A stretch of 64,000 nt of DNA from Nakaseomyces glabratus (GCF_010111755.1 NC_088960.1:310001-374000), one strand, 5' to 3'; shown: positions 22,683-32,397, counted from the stretch's first letter. Numbers and translations: made by a program. Notes: generated by a model not told the origin, from the letters alone.

Positions 22683-23691
22683 ATGGTATGTTTTATAGTA
22701 TATGCGAAACAAGCGCTGGAAGGGCCTGGATGAGGAACTAAGAGAGGCAATGAGCACGATAGGAGAATGAGTATACTGGAAGTCGGGAAGAAAGCAGGAC
22801 TTATGATGATATAGAAACAACGTGAACAATACTTTATTAGAAACCGGACATAGTGGCTAAAATTGAGGTGACTGGATAGATGCGATTTGCCTGGATACGT
22901 CACAATGTAAGCAACAGACGCTCGAAATGAAAAAATAGATACAAAGAAGCTCATGAATCATTGCCAATACCATTGACCGAACTCACACATGGATATCTCT
23001 CATATGGCACCAGTTGTGAAAAACAATATTATTGAACTTTTTGAATACTAACAGTACATTTTCTCTTTTATTTCAATCTAATCCTGTATATTTTATTGGT
23101 TACTCTACTGTGTGTCTGAGTTTGTGAAGAAGAAATCTCGAATATGGTGAATCAATTGTGAAAAATGGGAGAAGAAGTTCCAATGACAATAACTGCAAAA
23201 GACACAGCGTGGAGAGGCTAAGACAAAGAATATAAATGGGGGTTATTGCTATGAATCAAATTCAAGAGATTATAAAATTATTACAGTCTGACTCTGTCAC
23301 TATCCGTACTAGAAAGGTTATCACTAACCCATTGTTGGCTAGAAAGCAATTCGTCGTCGACGTCTTGCACCCAAACAGAGCTAATGTCTCCAAGGATGAA
23401 CTACGTGAAAAGTTGGCCGAAGCTTACAAGGCTGAAAAGGACGCTGTTTCCGTCTTCGGTTTCAGAACCCAATTCGGTGGTGGTAAGTCCACTGGTTTCG
23501 GTTTGGTCTACAACTCTGTTGCTGACGCCAAGAAGTTCGAACCAACCTACAGATTGGTCAGATACGGTCTAGCTGAAAAGGTTGAAAAGGCTTCCAGACA
23601 ACAAAGAAAGCAAAAGAAGAACAGAGACAAGAAGATCTTCGGTACTGGTAGAAGATTGGCCAAGAAGGTTGCTCGTCGTAACGCTGATTAA
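22683..23691 (+). CDS. RPS24: 40S ribosomal protein eS24 (two exons)
   Basis: The coding sequence is split. Exon 1 is only the ATG (22683-22685), followed directly by GTATGT. Exon 2 runs 23287-23691 and begins TCTGAC after the acceptor TTACAG. The joined 135-aa protein starts [12 protein letters not shown] and is nearly identical to S. cerevisiae Rps24 (135 aa), including the basic tail [14 protein letters not shown]. cerevisiae RPS24A has the same ATG-only first exon. The unspliced frame is open upstream of exon 2 to an ATG at 23236, but those residues have no counterpart. The location between ALD5 and YOS1 matches YER074W. Codons are highly optimised. Confidence 0.95.
22686..23286 (+). other. 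RPS24 intron (601 bp)
   Basis: The donor GTATGT (22686-22691) and a perfect TACTAAC branch point (23046-23052) are present. The acceptor TTACAG ends at 23286, about 235 nt from the branch adenosine. One other YAG (CAG, 23205-23207) lies between, plus a CAG directly on the branch point. GGCTAAG at 23216-23222 is a weak alternative branch sequence nearer the acceptor. Confidence 0.85.
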
Positions 23692-24277
23692 GAGAAGTTC
23701 ATTTCATTATGTTTTCTTTCAATATCTTTTCTATATCCTTCAACTATTAAACCTGTCTATTTCTTTTTTTTTTAAAATCTAAAAAGAAAAAAAACATAAA
23801 ACGTATAATAATAAAATCGTTTCCAAGTAGCATACAATTACTATTTTTTGCTTTTTTCAAACCTCCATCCATAAACAATCTATATAATCAAGTCTCAAGA
23901 ACGTATTTGTATAAATATTAATACATGCTGACTATAACACATCTACCTTGAAACCGTGGGCAAAAGTAGTAACGATGGGAATTATATGAAGATCGATTAG
24001 ATCAACTGGATTTGTAGACAACCCAGTGGGTAACGAAGTGCTTTGATACCAAATATTCTACTCTTTTTGAAGATATAAATCATTCAATATTTAGTTATTA
24101 GCTTTGCGTAATACATCATACATAACGACTAGCATTATTTGCCGTTCTTTCAGTGAAATTTAAAGGTTTTAAATTTGAAGCCAATATTAGAACTAATCAC
24201 GTAGTAATCATACCAATCAACCAGATTTTAACTATTACATCTACTCTCATCAAAGTTATAGTAACATTTTTGCGAGG
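23692..24277. other. Intergenic region: RPS24 3' flank and YOS1 promoter
   Basis: The region is AT-rich, with T- and A-tracts right after RPS24. I see no gene, tRNA or clear binding site in these 586 bp. Confidence 0.6.
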
Positions 24278-24832
24278 ATGATTTTTGGGCTTGGAAGACT
24301 ATTCTACGTGACACTATTATTGATCAATGCTGTTGCTGTTCTAAGTGAAGAGAGGTTTTTATCGAGGAGTATGTTGAACAACTTTACATTAACATATACA
24401 TAGGTTATGGAGCAATTGAATTATATTACTAACACGTCACTTTCCTCTAACATACCCAATTACTTAAATTTAAACCGGAATCATATAAGGAAACCAAAAT
24501 TGGGTTCGTGTATTAGGGAAGATGTATCATTATAGTCGGTTTAGGAAGATCCGGTTCGGAAGCACCTGCGTTTGGGCAGAATGCTAATTCTACAAAATCG
24601 AAAGTTGTACAGCTGATAGGCGCTGTTCAAACGCTATTAAGAAGTATGTCATTGAAAAACTCTACACGGTTTTGTGTTTTTTTAGAAAGTACACGGGATA
24701 CGTTTTACTAACAAATTTATTATTCTGGCATAGACTCTTTTAAAAGACAGAACTATGCAAGAACTAACACACTCAGTTCCTCTTATTGGTATAAACATAC
24801 TAGTTATTGTTTACGAGCTATTATTGGGTTGA
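24278..24832 (+). CDS. YOS1: Yos1, ER-Golgi transport membrane protein (three exons)
   Basis: Exons are 24278-24368, 24536-24643 and 24777-24832. Both introns start GTATGT, and TACTAAC occurs at 24427-24433 and 24706-24712. The joined 84-aa protein matches S. cerevisiae Yos1 (85 aa, YER074W-A, also two introns) over its length: FGLGRLFYVTLLLINAVAVL at the start, KSKVVQLIGAVQTLLR in the middle and LVIVYELLLG at the end. Yos1 is a small membrane protein, with hydrophobic segments at both ends, that works with Yip1 and Yif1 in COPII transport. It lies next to RPS24 as in S. cerevisiae. No single open frame covers it, so ORF-based annotation would miss it. Confidence 0.93.
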
Positions 24833-25045
24833 ATCATAGTTATTTGAGATATTGATTATCACTGACGTTCACGTTTTCCTTCATATCATCACAGATTTAT
24901 TTATAGATCAAAGGGAAAGGCAACTCTACTGTATATTATTAATAAAGAAAAAATATAAATTCATTTTTTGAGAATATTTGTTTCAAGTTTAATATTTATC
25001 ATAAAATTGTTAAAAATTTAGTTACAATAATAACCTAGTTACATA

Positions 25046-27700
25046 CTAAATGAAAATAGGCTCAACCTCTTTCATTTTCTTATCCACGAATTCGTTTAGC
25101 GATTTGATATGTCTAGACTGGTCATAAATGGCCGATAAGGGCTTTGTGAGTATATCCTTTTTTCCATGGTTCTCAAGACACAGTGAAAAATAGCATACGA
25201 GACTGTCATAAATAAACAAGAACTGGTTGACATTTTGTACCATTGAAATTCTCTGCTTACGGAAGGTGTTAATAGTCCATGAAATTGGATCGTAAACCTT
25301 TCCCTTCATCTCAACTTGTAGCTCATTCCGCAGTACCTCAAACACATCAAGATTCGAGATCACACTATCGATTGTACACCAAGTACCAGTACGCCCGCAT
25401 CCAGCAGAGCAATGGACCAGCACTGTTGGTCGTGTCCCAGGCTGGTACATCTTTCTTTCAAAGAGGCTATCAATAATGCTATTTTTCAAGTGAATTATTT
25501 GAATAATATTGGTGGGATCGGTAAGAACCCCCAAATCAGGCCAGTTCCTTATTTGAATCTGAATCACTTCATAGTTGCAACCTGCCTCATCATATTCTAT
25601 ATTGATTCTTCTTAGTACAATATCATTTTTGTTATCCTTATCAGCAGGCTCACTTTCTGTGCCATAGGATTTGGGAACTTCAATTTCTTCTAATAATTTA
25701 ACCTTGAAACCTTCGTAATCTCCATCTTCCCAGTACTGCACACATTTTTCAATGCCATTCTCGAATGTGTCCGTTAAGGATAGGATAATCGGCACTTTAT
25801 TGTTTAACAAACAAGTATAAAAATCATGCACAGTAGTTTTCATTGGAGCTTGCGTAGCAATGTACCGACAGTTTCTACCCTTGCCAGCTGATAGATTCTT
25901 TAACAGTTCTTTTTTCTGATCAGAGAGCGTATTTGGTAATGATGGGAGTTCTATATAATTCGCATTGATATAATTATCAACTGGCTGAGTTAAGGTAAGG
26001 TCATTCAGTTTATTAACAAGTGAATTATCCCTACTATGATTCGGTGTCTGTTCTTGAGAGCTTGAAAGGGAGGACACAGACCTTCTCTTTAATTTAACTC
26101 TTGTGTTCTCAAATGGAAAGATATCTTTGTACCTATTCTTTACACCAAGTTCAACTCCTGAGGATATCTCAATATCATGCTCATCTTCCATATCATCTAC
26201 ATCAATACAACATTTCCAATCAGATTTCAAATACGAACAGTTAGGCTGAGAATATGAACGCTTCTGAGATTTTTTACGCTTTATTTGCGTAGACATTGAA
26301 CCCTTATTGGAATTAAAATCAAAACTTTTTTCATCAATTGGCGTCATCTTTGACAACTCAGGCCTGCTGATAGTAGTCAAAGCAGATTTTGTGCTTTTAT
26401 GTTTCGAAATAGACTTATTAAGTCTTCTTCTCTCCAGATAATCCAATTTTTGAAATTGTGAAATTATCTCAACTTTAGATTTTGTGACTAATTCTTGAAA
26501 CCATTGAGGTATAACCTCATTAATAAGATCATCATTGTATTCTGTGCACAATTTGGCATACTTTCGTTGGAAATTTAATTTATCCTCATTTGGAGAGCGA
26601 GTAGAATATTCTGCACTTTGATGCTTCTTTGGGAATTCAAAAGATTGAAATTTAAATTCCTTTGTTCTATTTTCCTGATTTTCCCTAGCATTAACTGCAC
26701 TAATATAATCCTCCAGACTCAATGCCTCTTCATTCTGAGGAAGTTTAAATACAGGAGATGCAAGTTGTTGTCTATTTGGTAATTGGAATTTAAACAATGC
26801 CGAAATTGGTGACGATGTGGATACTGGTGATTCTAAAGAGAAGTCATTAGAGTTTGTCATGGAGTTATTTATACTTGATCCTGATATCGAAGGCGATTTC
26901 GTAGCCGTCGAAGCCAGAGATGGAGAAAATGATAGCCCATTTACAGTCTGTCGTATGTATTCTTCACCTGAGGTATTAATATTATGAGGCATAGGAATAA
27001 ATAAGTCTGGGTGCTCTACCATCGGGCTGTTCATCGCAGAGCATTCTGTAATATTTTTTAAGCAAGTCTCGGTGGACTCTATAACGTCATCTGGAAAGAG
27101 GAGCTTAAAGACACTGTAACCCACATTCAAGATGTATAAGCCACAATTTTCCATTCTTTCATCTTGATTCCTGTACTCTGATATCTTTGTTGCTACCCCA
27201 TAACACGGTAGCGACAGCGACGTATCGGTTTGGTTTGGTGTATTATCATATATCAAGAAACTAAGCTTCTTTGCCTCCAGGGCCATTGCATTCATCTTGT
27301 TCTCCAATCTAACTCTATCATCCACGGGCAGATTCTGCACCAGTTTGTTGAAATCGAAGTTCTTTCGCCTCAGCAACGTCGATGGCAACCCGACGTGTAT
27401 CGAATCGCGTATCGACGACTTGGAATACTCTGAGTACGTCCTCAGATCAAGCACAATGATGTCTTTGTTCTCTAATATCCTGTTACACTCCAACGCGCTG
27501 ACCAAAGCACACCCACTGGGCTTCTTGAAAGTACTTGCCTGCTTAATACTAGGTGCAAATACTGGGCTCGTCACTGACTTCACCAGCGGCGATCTCACAA
27601 TACTAGAGCCATTAGAATGCGGTATATCCAACGAGGGTGGCGCCATCTGCCTGATCGCACACTTAAAATCACTATCACCTGTCGGTGATGAGCTATCCAT
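25046..27700 (-). CDS. PTP3: Protein tyrosine phosphatase Ptp3 (Ptp2/Ptp3 family)
   Basis: This phosphatase (884 aa) dephosphorylates MAP kinases such as Fus3 and Hog1 in yeast. An N-terminal rhodanese/CDC25-like domain (about residues 65-190, with ILENKDIIVLDLRTYSEYSKS) is followed by a long Ser-rich linker. The C-terminal tyrosine phosphatase domain has the signature HCSAGCGRTG with catalytic Cys764. The downstream Q-loop region (RISMVQNVNQFLFIY) is present, as is the ANYIELP substrate-loop region upstream. The start is the ATG at 27700; a TTG-initiated extension is ignored. Order (RPS24, YOS1, then PTP3) equals YER074-YER075C. S. cerevisiae Ptp3 is 928 aa. Confidence 0.95.
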   Translation of the reverse strand: MDSSSPTGDSDFKCAIRQMAPPSLDIPHSNGSSIVRSPLVKSVTSPVFAPSIKQASTFKKPSGCALVSALECNRILENKDIIVLDLRTYSEYSKSSIRDSIHVGLPSTLLRRKNFDFNKLVQNLPVDDRVRLENKMNAMALEAKKLSFLIYDNTPNQTDTSLSLPCYGVATKISEYRNQDERMENCGLYILNVGYSVFKLLFPDDVIESTETCLKNITECSAMNSPMVEHPDLFIPMPHNINTSGEEYIRQTVNGLSFSPSLASTATKSPSISGSSINNSMTNSNDFSLESPVSTSSPISALFKFQLPNRQQLASPVFKLPQNEEALSLEDYISAVNARENQENRTKEFKFQSFEFPKKHQSAEYSTRSPNEDKLNFQRKYAKLCTEYNDDLINEVIPQWFQELVTKSKVEIISQFQKLDYLERRRLNKSISKHKSTKSALTTISRPELSKMTPIDEKSFDFNSNKGSMSTQIKRKKSQKRSYSQPNCSYLKSDWKCCIDVDDMEDEHDIEISSGVELGVKNRYKDIFPFENTRVKLKRRSVSSLSSSQEQTPNHSRDNSLVNKLNDLTLTQPVDNYINANYIELPSLPNTLSDQKKELLKNLSAGKGRNCRYIATQAPMKTTVHDFYTCLLNNKVPIILSLTDTFENGIEKCVQYWEDGDYEGFKVKLLEEIEVPKSYGTESEPADKDNKNDIVLRRINIEYDEAGCNYEVIQIQIRNWPDLGVLTDPTNIIQIIHLKNSIIDSLFERKMYQPGTRPTVLVHCSAGCGRTGTWCTIDSVISNLDVFEVLRNELQVEMKGKVYDPISWTINTFRKQRISMVQNVNQFLFIYDSLVCYFSLCLENHGKKDILTKPLSAIYDQSRHIKSLNEFVDKKMKEVEPIFI

Positions 27701-28508
27701 GCTTATCAATGCTATTTCTCACTGGAGGCTTTTCAAATGCTTTATATTATATCTTCCAAAGCCCAGTCTGTTCCTCCCTCTCAAACTTCCTCCTATTTGC
27801 CAAAAAAAATTATTGCCTTCTGATGCAACTGATCAATCGAATCAAAGTTTTTCCTTGCTAATAATTTTTTTTTATCTTGTTGTGCTCTGGATATGAATTT
27901 TTTGGTTATTTTTTGATATTTTTTTTTGCCAGTTATTATTGCTAATTCTTCTTTCTTTCTTTCTTTTTTTTGAGCAGTACTTTATCTATATTTAAACGTA
28001 AGGTCCCTGCATAGCTCTCTCAGGAAGAGTATGACGTAGTGCCATCGCCACTCAGCTTCTGCCGAAGTTCATCTTCCATCTTCTTGTTGACACTATACCA
28101 TGAAGAAACCTCTTGATTATTGCTAACAAACCACCGCACAACATTTCCCAAAAACGAGCAGAAAAGTGATTTCCAGAACCGGGGTTCTATGCTCCTTCGC
28201 AGAAGAATGAGATTCCCTTCGATGCATTATTGCTATTCTAAAAAATTTATGCCCCATCCGTGCGGTAATTTCTAAGTGAAATCCAATTTTTTCTCTTGCC
28301 CACTCTAACGATAAATTAATCGAAGGACCCTTCCCATTCAGTTGATTCCTTCTATCCTCGAGGATATCCTCGAGGATTTGAGCATTTCCTTTGAGGATTC
28401 CTGGAAGAGACTGGTAGGTATTCACTCCCCCCCATGGGTTCTTCTGTGCTTTGTAAGTAACCAGAAGGCAATAAAATAGATAAAATGTATTTTTAGAATT
28501 TGGGCCTT
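27701..28508. other. Intergenic region: PTP3 promoter and MRX1 3' flank
   Basis: These 808 bp hold no supported gene. A T-rich stretch (27866-27972) lies upstream of PTP3. Near the MRX1 end is a double palindrome at 28354-28377. A 100-codon frame at 28123-28425 begins with GTG and has no recognisable features. Confidence 0.65.
28354..28377. repeat. Tandem pair of identical 12-bp palindromes
   Basis: The 12-bp palindrome ATCCTCGAGGAT occurs twice with no spacer, so the 24 bp are both a direct repeat and one larger palindrome. A diverged third element (TTGAGGATTC) follows about 13 bp downstream. It lies 130 bp past the MRX1 stop, on the side of the PTP3 upstream region. Confidence 0.9.
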
Positions 28509-30419
28509 TTACCGTTTATGTAATCCCAGCTGCGAGATCAATTGGCTGAGGTCGTCCGGCAATTGTGGGGTGTTCTTGTCTATGGAGTCTACGATATGTA
28601 CCAGTCTTGTCTTCACTCTGAGGAGCAGTCTCCTATACAGGAACTTGTCTCTGAGTTCCAATGGTATGTCTTCGAGGTCTACCGTGGGTGGCAGTCTGAG
28701 TTGCTCGCCCAGGGAGTTTATAACGCGGATACCGGCCAGTAAAGTAGACTTGGCCTCTTTGTTTAGGGGTAACCTCAAGGCGCTGATTGTGCTGAGGAAG
28801 CTTTGCGTTAGGTGGACCTGGGGCTCCTCGCTTAGTTGTGATCCCTGTTGCAACTTCTCCGCGATGGGTAGCACAAACTTCCACGCTGCCAGAGGTACGA
28901 CGTTGTCCTTGGTGGGTTCTACGTGCTTGACAAATTCGTTTACTCTTTGCAATAGTGCGTTGGCTCTCGTAGCGTCACAGTATACAGATTGTTTATTGCC
29001 TTGCCGTTGAACAGCGGTATATACATGTCTCAACAGAACCTTCATCGGTAACTGCTTCAACGATGGCGTGCTATTGATGGTCTCAAAGAGATCCATGCTG
29101 CGAGAACCACATACACTGGTCCTATGACGTACCAGCAGATCAATATAGTTCTTGAACAGTTGGTATGTCAATTGCGGGCCTTCCAGTAACGCTTGCTCTC
29201 CCCCTGTTTCATTTTCATATGGAAACCCAGTGATTTTTGCAAAAAACTTGATCCCTATCTGTGGCAAGTCTGAATAATTACATGCCTGTATAATGGAGGG
29301 GTAAAGCTTGTCCTGACGTAACCCATCCCCACGCGAACGCATGGACTCTTTGATTACATCATAATGAATACGTCTTTCCACTCCTGAATCGGAAATGCCA
29401 AGATCTAATGTAAATACCTCACTGGCCAGTAACAACGCCTCCCTATTTAATCGCTTACTTCTGTCAGACCCGCTCAATGCACTAACAAGCTGGTTTACTA
29501 GCATTGGATCAATCGATCTATGCGTCATTTTCGCGATGATCTCATTCAGCATCGAAATCAGTAAGTCCTCATCTTTGATTTTATTGCATGCTTTGATCAT
29601 CGTGGTGAAGGTAATGGCATCAAATTTACGTGAGTAGCGCTGAGATCGGCTGTCAAATAATTGGAACGCCAGCGAATAGTCAGTACAGTTGGTAAGTGCT
29701 CCAAGAGCCGCATTGAATTCCCTGATATTGAACTCTTCATCTTCTCCTTTAGAATCCAGGATCTTCAAAACCATCTCTCCGTACTTAGTCGATATTGGTT
29801 CTGGTTGCTTTGCTAAACCATCAAAAAGCGTCACATCTGTATATTCATTAATCGGGATCCCATTTTTCTTCCTCCAATTGTACATATCCACTGCAGATTT
29901 AGGCGAGTGCAACTCATTCAAATAATAGTCCATGATTAAGTTTGCACCGCTAGATCCTTTGGCCTTGGCTAACTTCACTAACATGACCGCCTTCTCAACT
30001 TGCCCTCTTTTCAAGAACTTCTCAACATCTTTAGTCACCAAGATAGCATCCCGTAGTTGAAAACCATTAACTCCCAGAATGGTATATAGTAACCTATTAT
30101 CCTTGATCTTAGACAGGAATTTAATATCATTCTCACTCGTAGGACCCAATTGGTCCCTTGATATATCAGATATGCCGTATTTACTTTTCAAAATGTGAAC
30201 AGCTCTGTCCTTATGGTAAGACGCCTTCTGAGCCTTGTTCCTCTTAATCTTCTGCTTCTCAGCAAGCCGTTGAAGCTCCTTAGATGATTTTCTAATTACA
30301 GTAGATTTCTTCTTCAAAACATGAAGCTTTTCTTTCAAGTTCGTATTGCCAAAATTAACCAACGATCCATGGTAGAAACGCACAGTAACTCTGCTCACTT
30401 TTACAGCTATCATACTCAT
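28509..30419 (-). CDS. MRX1: Mitochondrial PPR-like protein Mrx1
   Basis: The 636-aa product corresponds by position (between PTP3 and ICP55) and overall character to S. cerevisiae YER077C/Mrx1. That protein belongs to mitochondrial gene-expression assemblies (MIOREX) around the mitoribosome. The N-terminus is basic with no acidic residues in the first 20, as in a presequence. It is followed by a Lys-rich coiled segment (about residues 30-75) and helical repeats resembling pentatricopeptide repeats. The first ATG after the upstream frame is at 30419; another follows two codons later. A ribosome-biogenesis PAC motif (30522-30530) lies about 100 bp upstream. Confidence 0.85.
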   Translation of the reverse strand: MSMIAVKVSRVTVRFYHGSLVNFGNTNLKEKLHVLKKKSTVIRKSSKELQRLAEKQKIKRNKAQKASYHKDRAVHILKSKYGISDISRDQLGPTSENDIKFLSKIKDNRLLYTILGVNGFQLRDAILVTKDVEKFLKRGQVEKAVMLVKLAKAKGSSGANLIMDYYLNELHSPKSAVDMYNWRKKNGIPINEYTDVTLFDGLAKQPEPISTKYGEMVLKILDSKGEDEEFNIREFNAALGALTNCTDYSLAFQLFDSRSQRYSRKFDAITFTTMIKACNKIKDEDLLISMLNEIIAKMTHRSIDPMLVNQLVSALSGSDRSKRLNREALLLASEVFTLDLGISDSGVERRIHYDVIKESMRSRGDGLRQDKLYPSIIQACNYSDLPQIGIKFFAKITGFPYENETGGEQALLEGPQLTYQLFKNYIDLLVRHRTSVCGSRSMDLFETINSTPSLKQLPMKVLLRHVYTAVQRQGNKQSVYCDATRANALLQRVNEFVKHVEPTKDNVVPLAAWKFVLPIAEKLQQGSQLSEEPQVHLTQSFLSTISALRLPLNKEAKSTLLAGIRVINSLGEQLRLPPTVDLEDIPLELRDKFLYRRLLLRVKTRLVHIVDSIDKNTPQLPDDLSQLISQLGLHKR

Positions 30420-30521
30420 GGCCACTGATCCTGCCTGTTTATAGATAGCTTATTAAAGTATCCACAAACACTTGCTCTATCACTACTCTTTATACTATGC
30501 AATATTCGAAGACTTTTCTTT

Positions 30522-30530
30522 GCTCATCGC
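30522..30530 (-). promoter_or_regulatory. PAC-like motif upstream of MRX1
   Basis: GCTCATCGC (+ strand) is the PAC element, normally bound by Dot6/Tod6 in ribosome-biogenesis promoters. It lies about 100 bp before the MRX1 ATG. Confidence 0.5.
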
Positions 30531-30695
30531 GGAAATACCGATGACTTGGCTAAATGACAAAATACAAAAGATGATACAGTAAAATATTAAATTTATTTGA
30601 AAGAAATCAATTGACAGGGTCATGGCATTTCTAAATTTATTATCATAACATTATATATATTTACATGAATTTTGGCTTCGATGCTATCACTTAAC

Positions 30696-32159
30696 CTATC
30701 CTTGCAATGGACTAACAACGTCGTCTTCAAAGTCTGTAGTTGTACCATTCTGCATCACATTCTCAATGTCCTTGATCTCCTTAACAGCCTCAACTGTTAG
30801 ATTGATATAGCCATCTTTCTTCAGAACAACATCGTCTTCGATTCTAATACCAATGTTCCTGAACTCTGCAGGATACTCGGGGCTGTCAGGTATATACAAA
30901 CCAGGCTCGATTGTGATGACCTGTCCCTCTACAAGTGGGTTGAACCTTGAGACTTCTGGAACATCATGTACATCCAGACCCAAATTGTGGCCAATGTAAT
31001 GTGGATACAACTTTTCTGCGATTTCAGTAGCCTTTGAGAAGTTTAAGTTCTTCAATTCTTGTTTGGTAAGTTTCACCGAAGCTTCATGGAGATCATGTAA
31101 AGACATATTATTTTCCAGCGCCTTTTTACAATTTTTTAACGATTCTCTTTGCACATTCAAGACTGCCTCGTAAAGATCTTTATGAGCACTAGAAGGCCAT
31201 TTGCCAGCAACAGGCCAGGTTCGTGAAATGTCTGAACAATACCCTCCGAGTGCACCAGCAGCATCCACTAAAACCATTTCATCATCATACATAACATCGT
31301 CGTTACTTGTGTAGTGAATACACAGAGCATTTGGTCCTGTTGCAACAACTGGAATGTAGGCACTCTTGTCACAGCCACCGGAGATGAATTTATGCTCCAA
31401 GAATGTATGCAAAGTTCTTTCATTCCTGAATCTCTGTGCCATGGCCATGTTATAACTTCTACCCGAGATCTGCCCAGCTCTCCTCATAAGTCTTATCTCG
31501 CTCTCAGACTTTACCTTTCTTAGATCAGCTACCAGAGATTTCAATTTCTTTGGTGTACCTTTATTAGTCTCCTTTATCAAGTTTAAAATATTAGAATTAA
31601 TCTTGGAGTTCTTGTTGCTGTCGGGATCAAAATAAATACCCTTGTTCCGTTTTATAATCTTAGCCAACTCATTTACCATGCTCATTGAATTATCCACACT
31701 GTATGAATGGTCAGCGTTGAAGAATTCCTTAACTGCATCCACACCAGTTCTAAAACCTTCCCACTTCTCCTTAAATTCATTCTTAGGCGGTACAAACATC
31801 GTCAACTCATGGTCTTCTATGTTCTCACTGGGCTTTTCCAGCACCATTATACTATCTGGCTCATTCCAACCTGTGAGATAGAACAGATCGTTGTCCTGTT
31901 GGAAGGGGTAGAAGACCGCACCAGAGGCAAACTTTATTTGATTAGCCAGAATAATTAAACAACTACCAACAGGAAGATTACGCACAAGCTCTGCACGTCT
32001 CTGATAATACTCAGCAGCAGTGATACCTGGAGTCAACTCCCCTGGTTGCAACAGAAACGGTCTATTTTCATGTAATCTCTGACCCAAATTCCACTGGACT
32101 TTCGGCCTGTTCACAAACTTGGCACCATTACTCAAATACCGTCTCAGCATCATTGTCAT
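30696..32159 (-). CDS. ICP55: Intermediate-cleaving aminopeptidase Icp55
   Basis: This mitochondrial M24B metallopeptidase (487 aa) trims one destabilising N-terminal residue after processing-peptidase cleavage, stabilising imported proteins. A short basic presequence (MTMMLRRYLSNGAKFVNRPK) is followed by the aminopeptidase-P N-terminal domain (YYQRRAELVRNLP). The pita-bread catalytic domain follows. Metal ligands are visible as DAAG, the later Asp in YCSDISRTWP, His in GHNLGLDVHDVP, and Glu in EPGLYIP and GIRIEDD. The ATG at 32159 is the first in frame; further ATGs follow within four codons. It is divergent from AIM9, sharing a 238-bp control region. S. cerevisiae Icp55 is 511 aa. Confidence 0.95.
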   Translation of the reverse strand: MTMMLRRYLSNGAKFVNRPKVQWNLGQRLHENRPFLLQPGELTPGITAAEYYQRRAELVRNLPVGSCLIILANQIKFASGAVFYPFQQDNDLFYLTGWNEPDSIMVLEKPSENIEDHELTMFVPPKNEFKEKWEGFRTGVDAVKEFFNADHSYSVDNSMSMVNELAKIIKRNKGIYFDPDSNKNSKINSNILNLIKETNKGTPKKLKSLVADLRKVKSESEIRLMRRAGQISGRSYNMAMAQRFRNERTLHTFLEHKFISGGCDKSAYIPVVATGPNALCIHYTSNDDVMYDDEMVLVDAAGALGGYCSDISRTWPVAGKWPSSAHKDLYEAVLNVQRESLKNCKKALENNMSLHDLHEASVKLTKQELKNLNFSKATEIAEKLYPHYIGHNLGLDVHDVPEVSRFNPLVEGQVITIEPGLYIPDSPEYPAEFRNIGIRIEDDVVLKKDGYINLTVEAVKEIKDIENVMQNGTTTDFEDDVVSPLQG

Positions 32160-32230
32160 GGTCACTATCCTTGATCCAACTAGCAATCAATTCGTGCCGT
32201 CGTTGGGCAAGTGTTGCTTATATATACCAA

Positions 32231-32270
32231 GCTCATCGCGATGATTCAGCGAATTGTCATGAATTTTTCA
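32231..32270. promoter_or_regulatory. PAC and RRPE-like motifs between ICP55 and AIM9
   Basis: GCTCATCGC (PAC, 32231-32239) lies within the 12-bp palindrome TCATCGCGATGA (32233-32244). Twenty bp further on, the reverse complement of GAATTTTTCA (32261-32270) begins TGAAAAATT, the core of the RRPE element. This pair is the usual signature of ribosome-biogenesis genes, and it could serve either divergent gene. Confidence 0.5.
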
Positions 32271-32397
32271 GCCCGAAATTTCAGCTCGTTGAGACTTTTC
32301 ACATTCTATAAAAGGGAAAAGTTAGTCAATGCTTTCAAATTTCAATCACTGGTTGGTAATTGCATAAACTGACCAAATTGTTAGTGAATAAGAAACA

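Noticed and set aside
23236..23691. Intronless RPS24 starting at the ATG at 23236
   Set aside because: The extra 16 residues have no counterpart in any Rps24 I know, while ATG plus GTATGT at 22683 and TTACAG at 23281-23286 restore the exact conserved N-terminus.
28123..28425. 100-codon minus-strand frame beside MRX1
   Set aside because: It begins with GTG, has no homology, and contains the doubled palindrome region.
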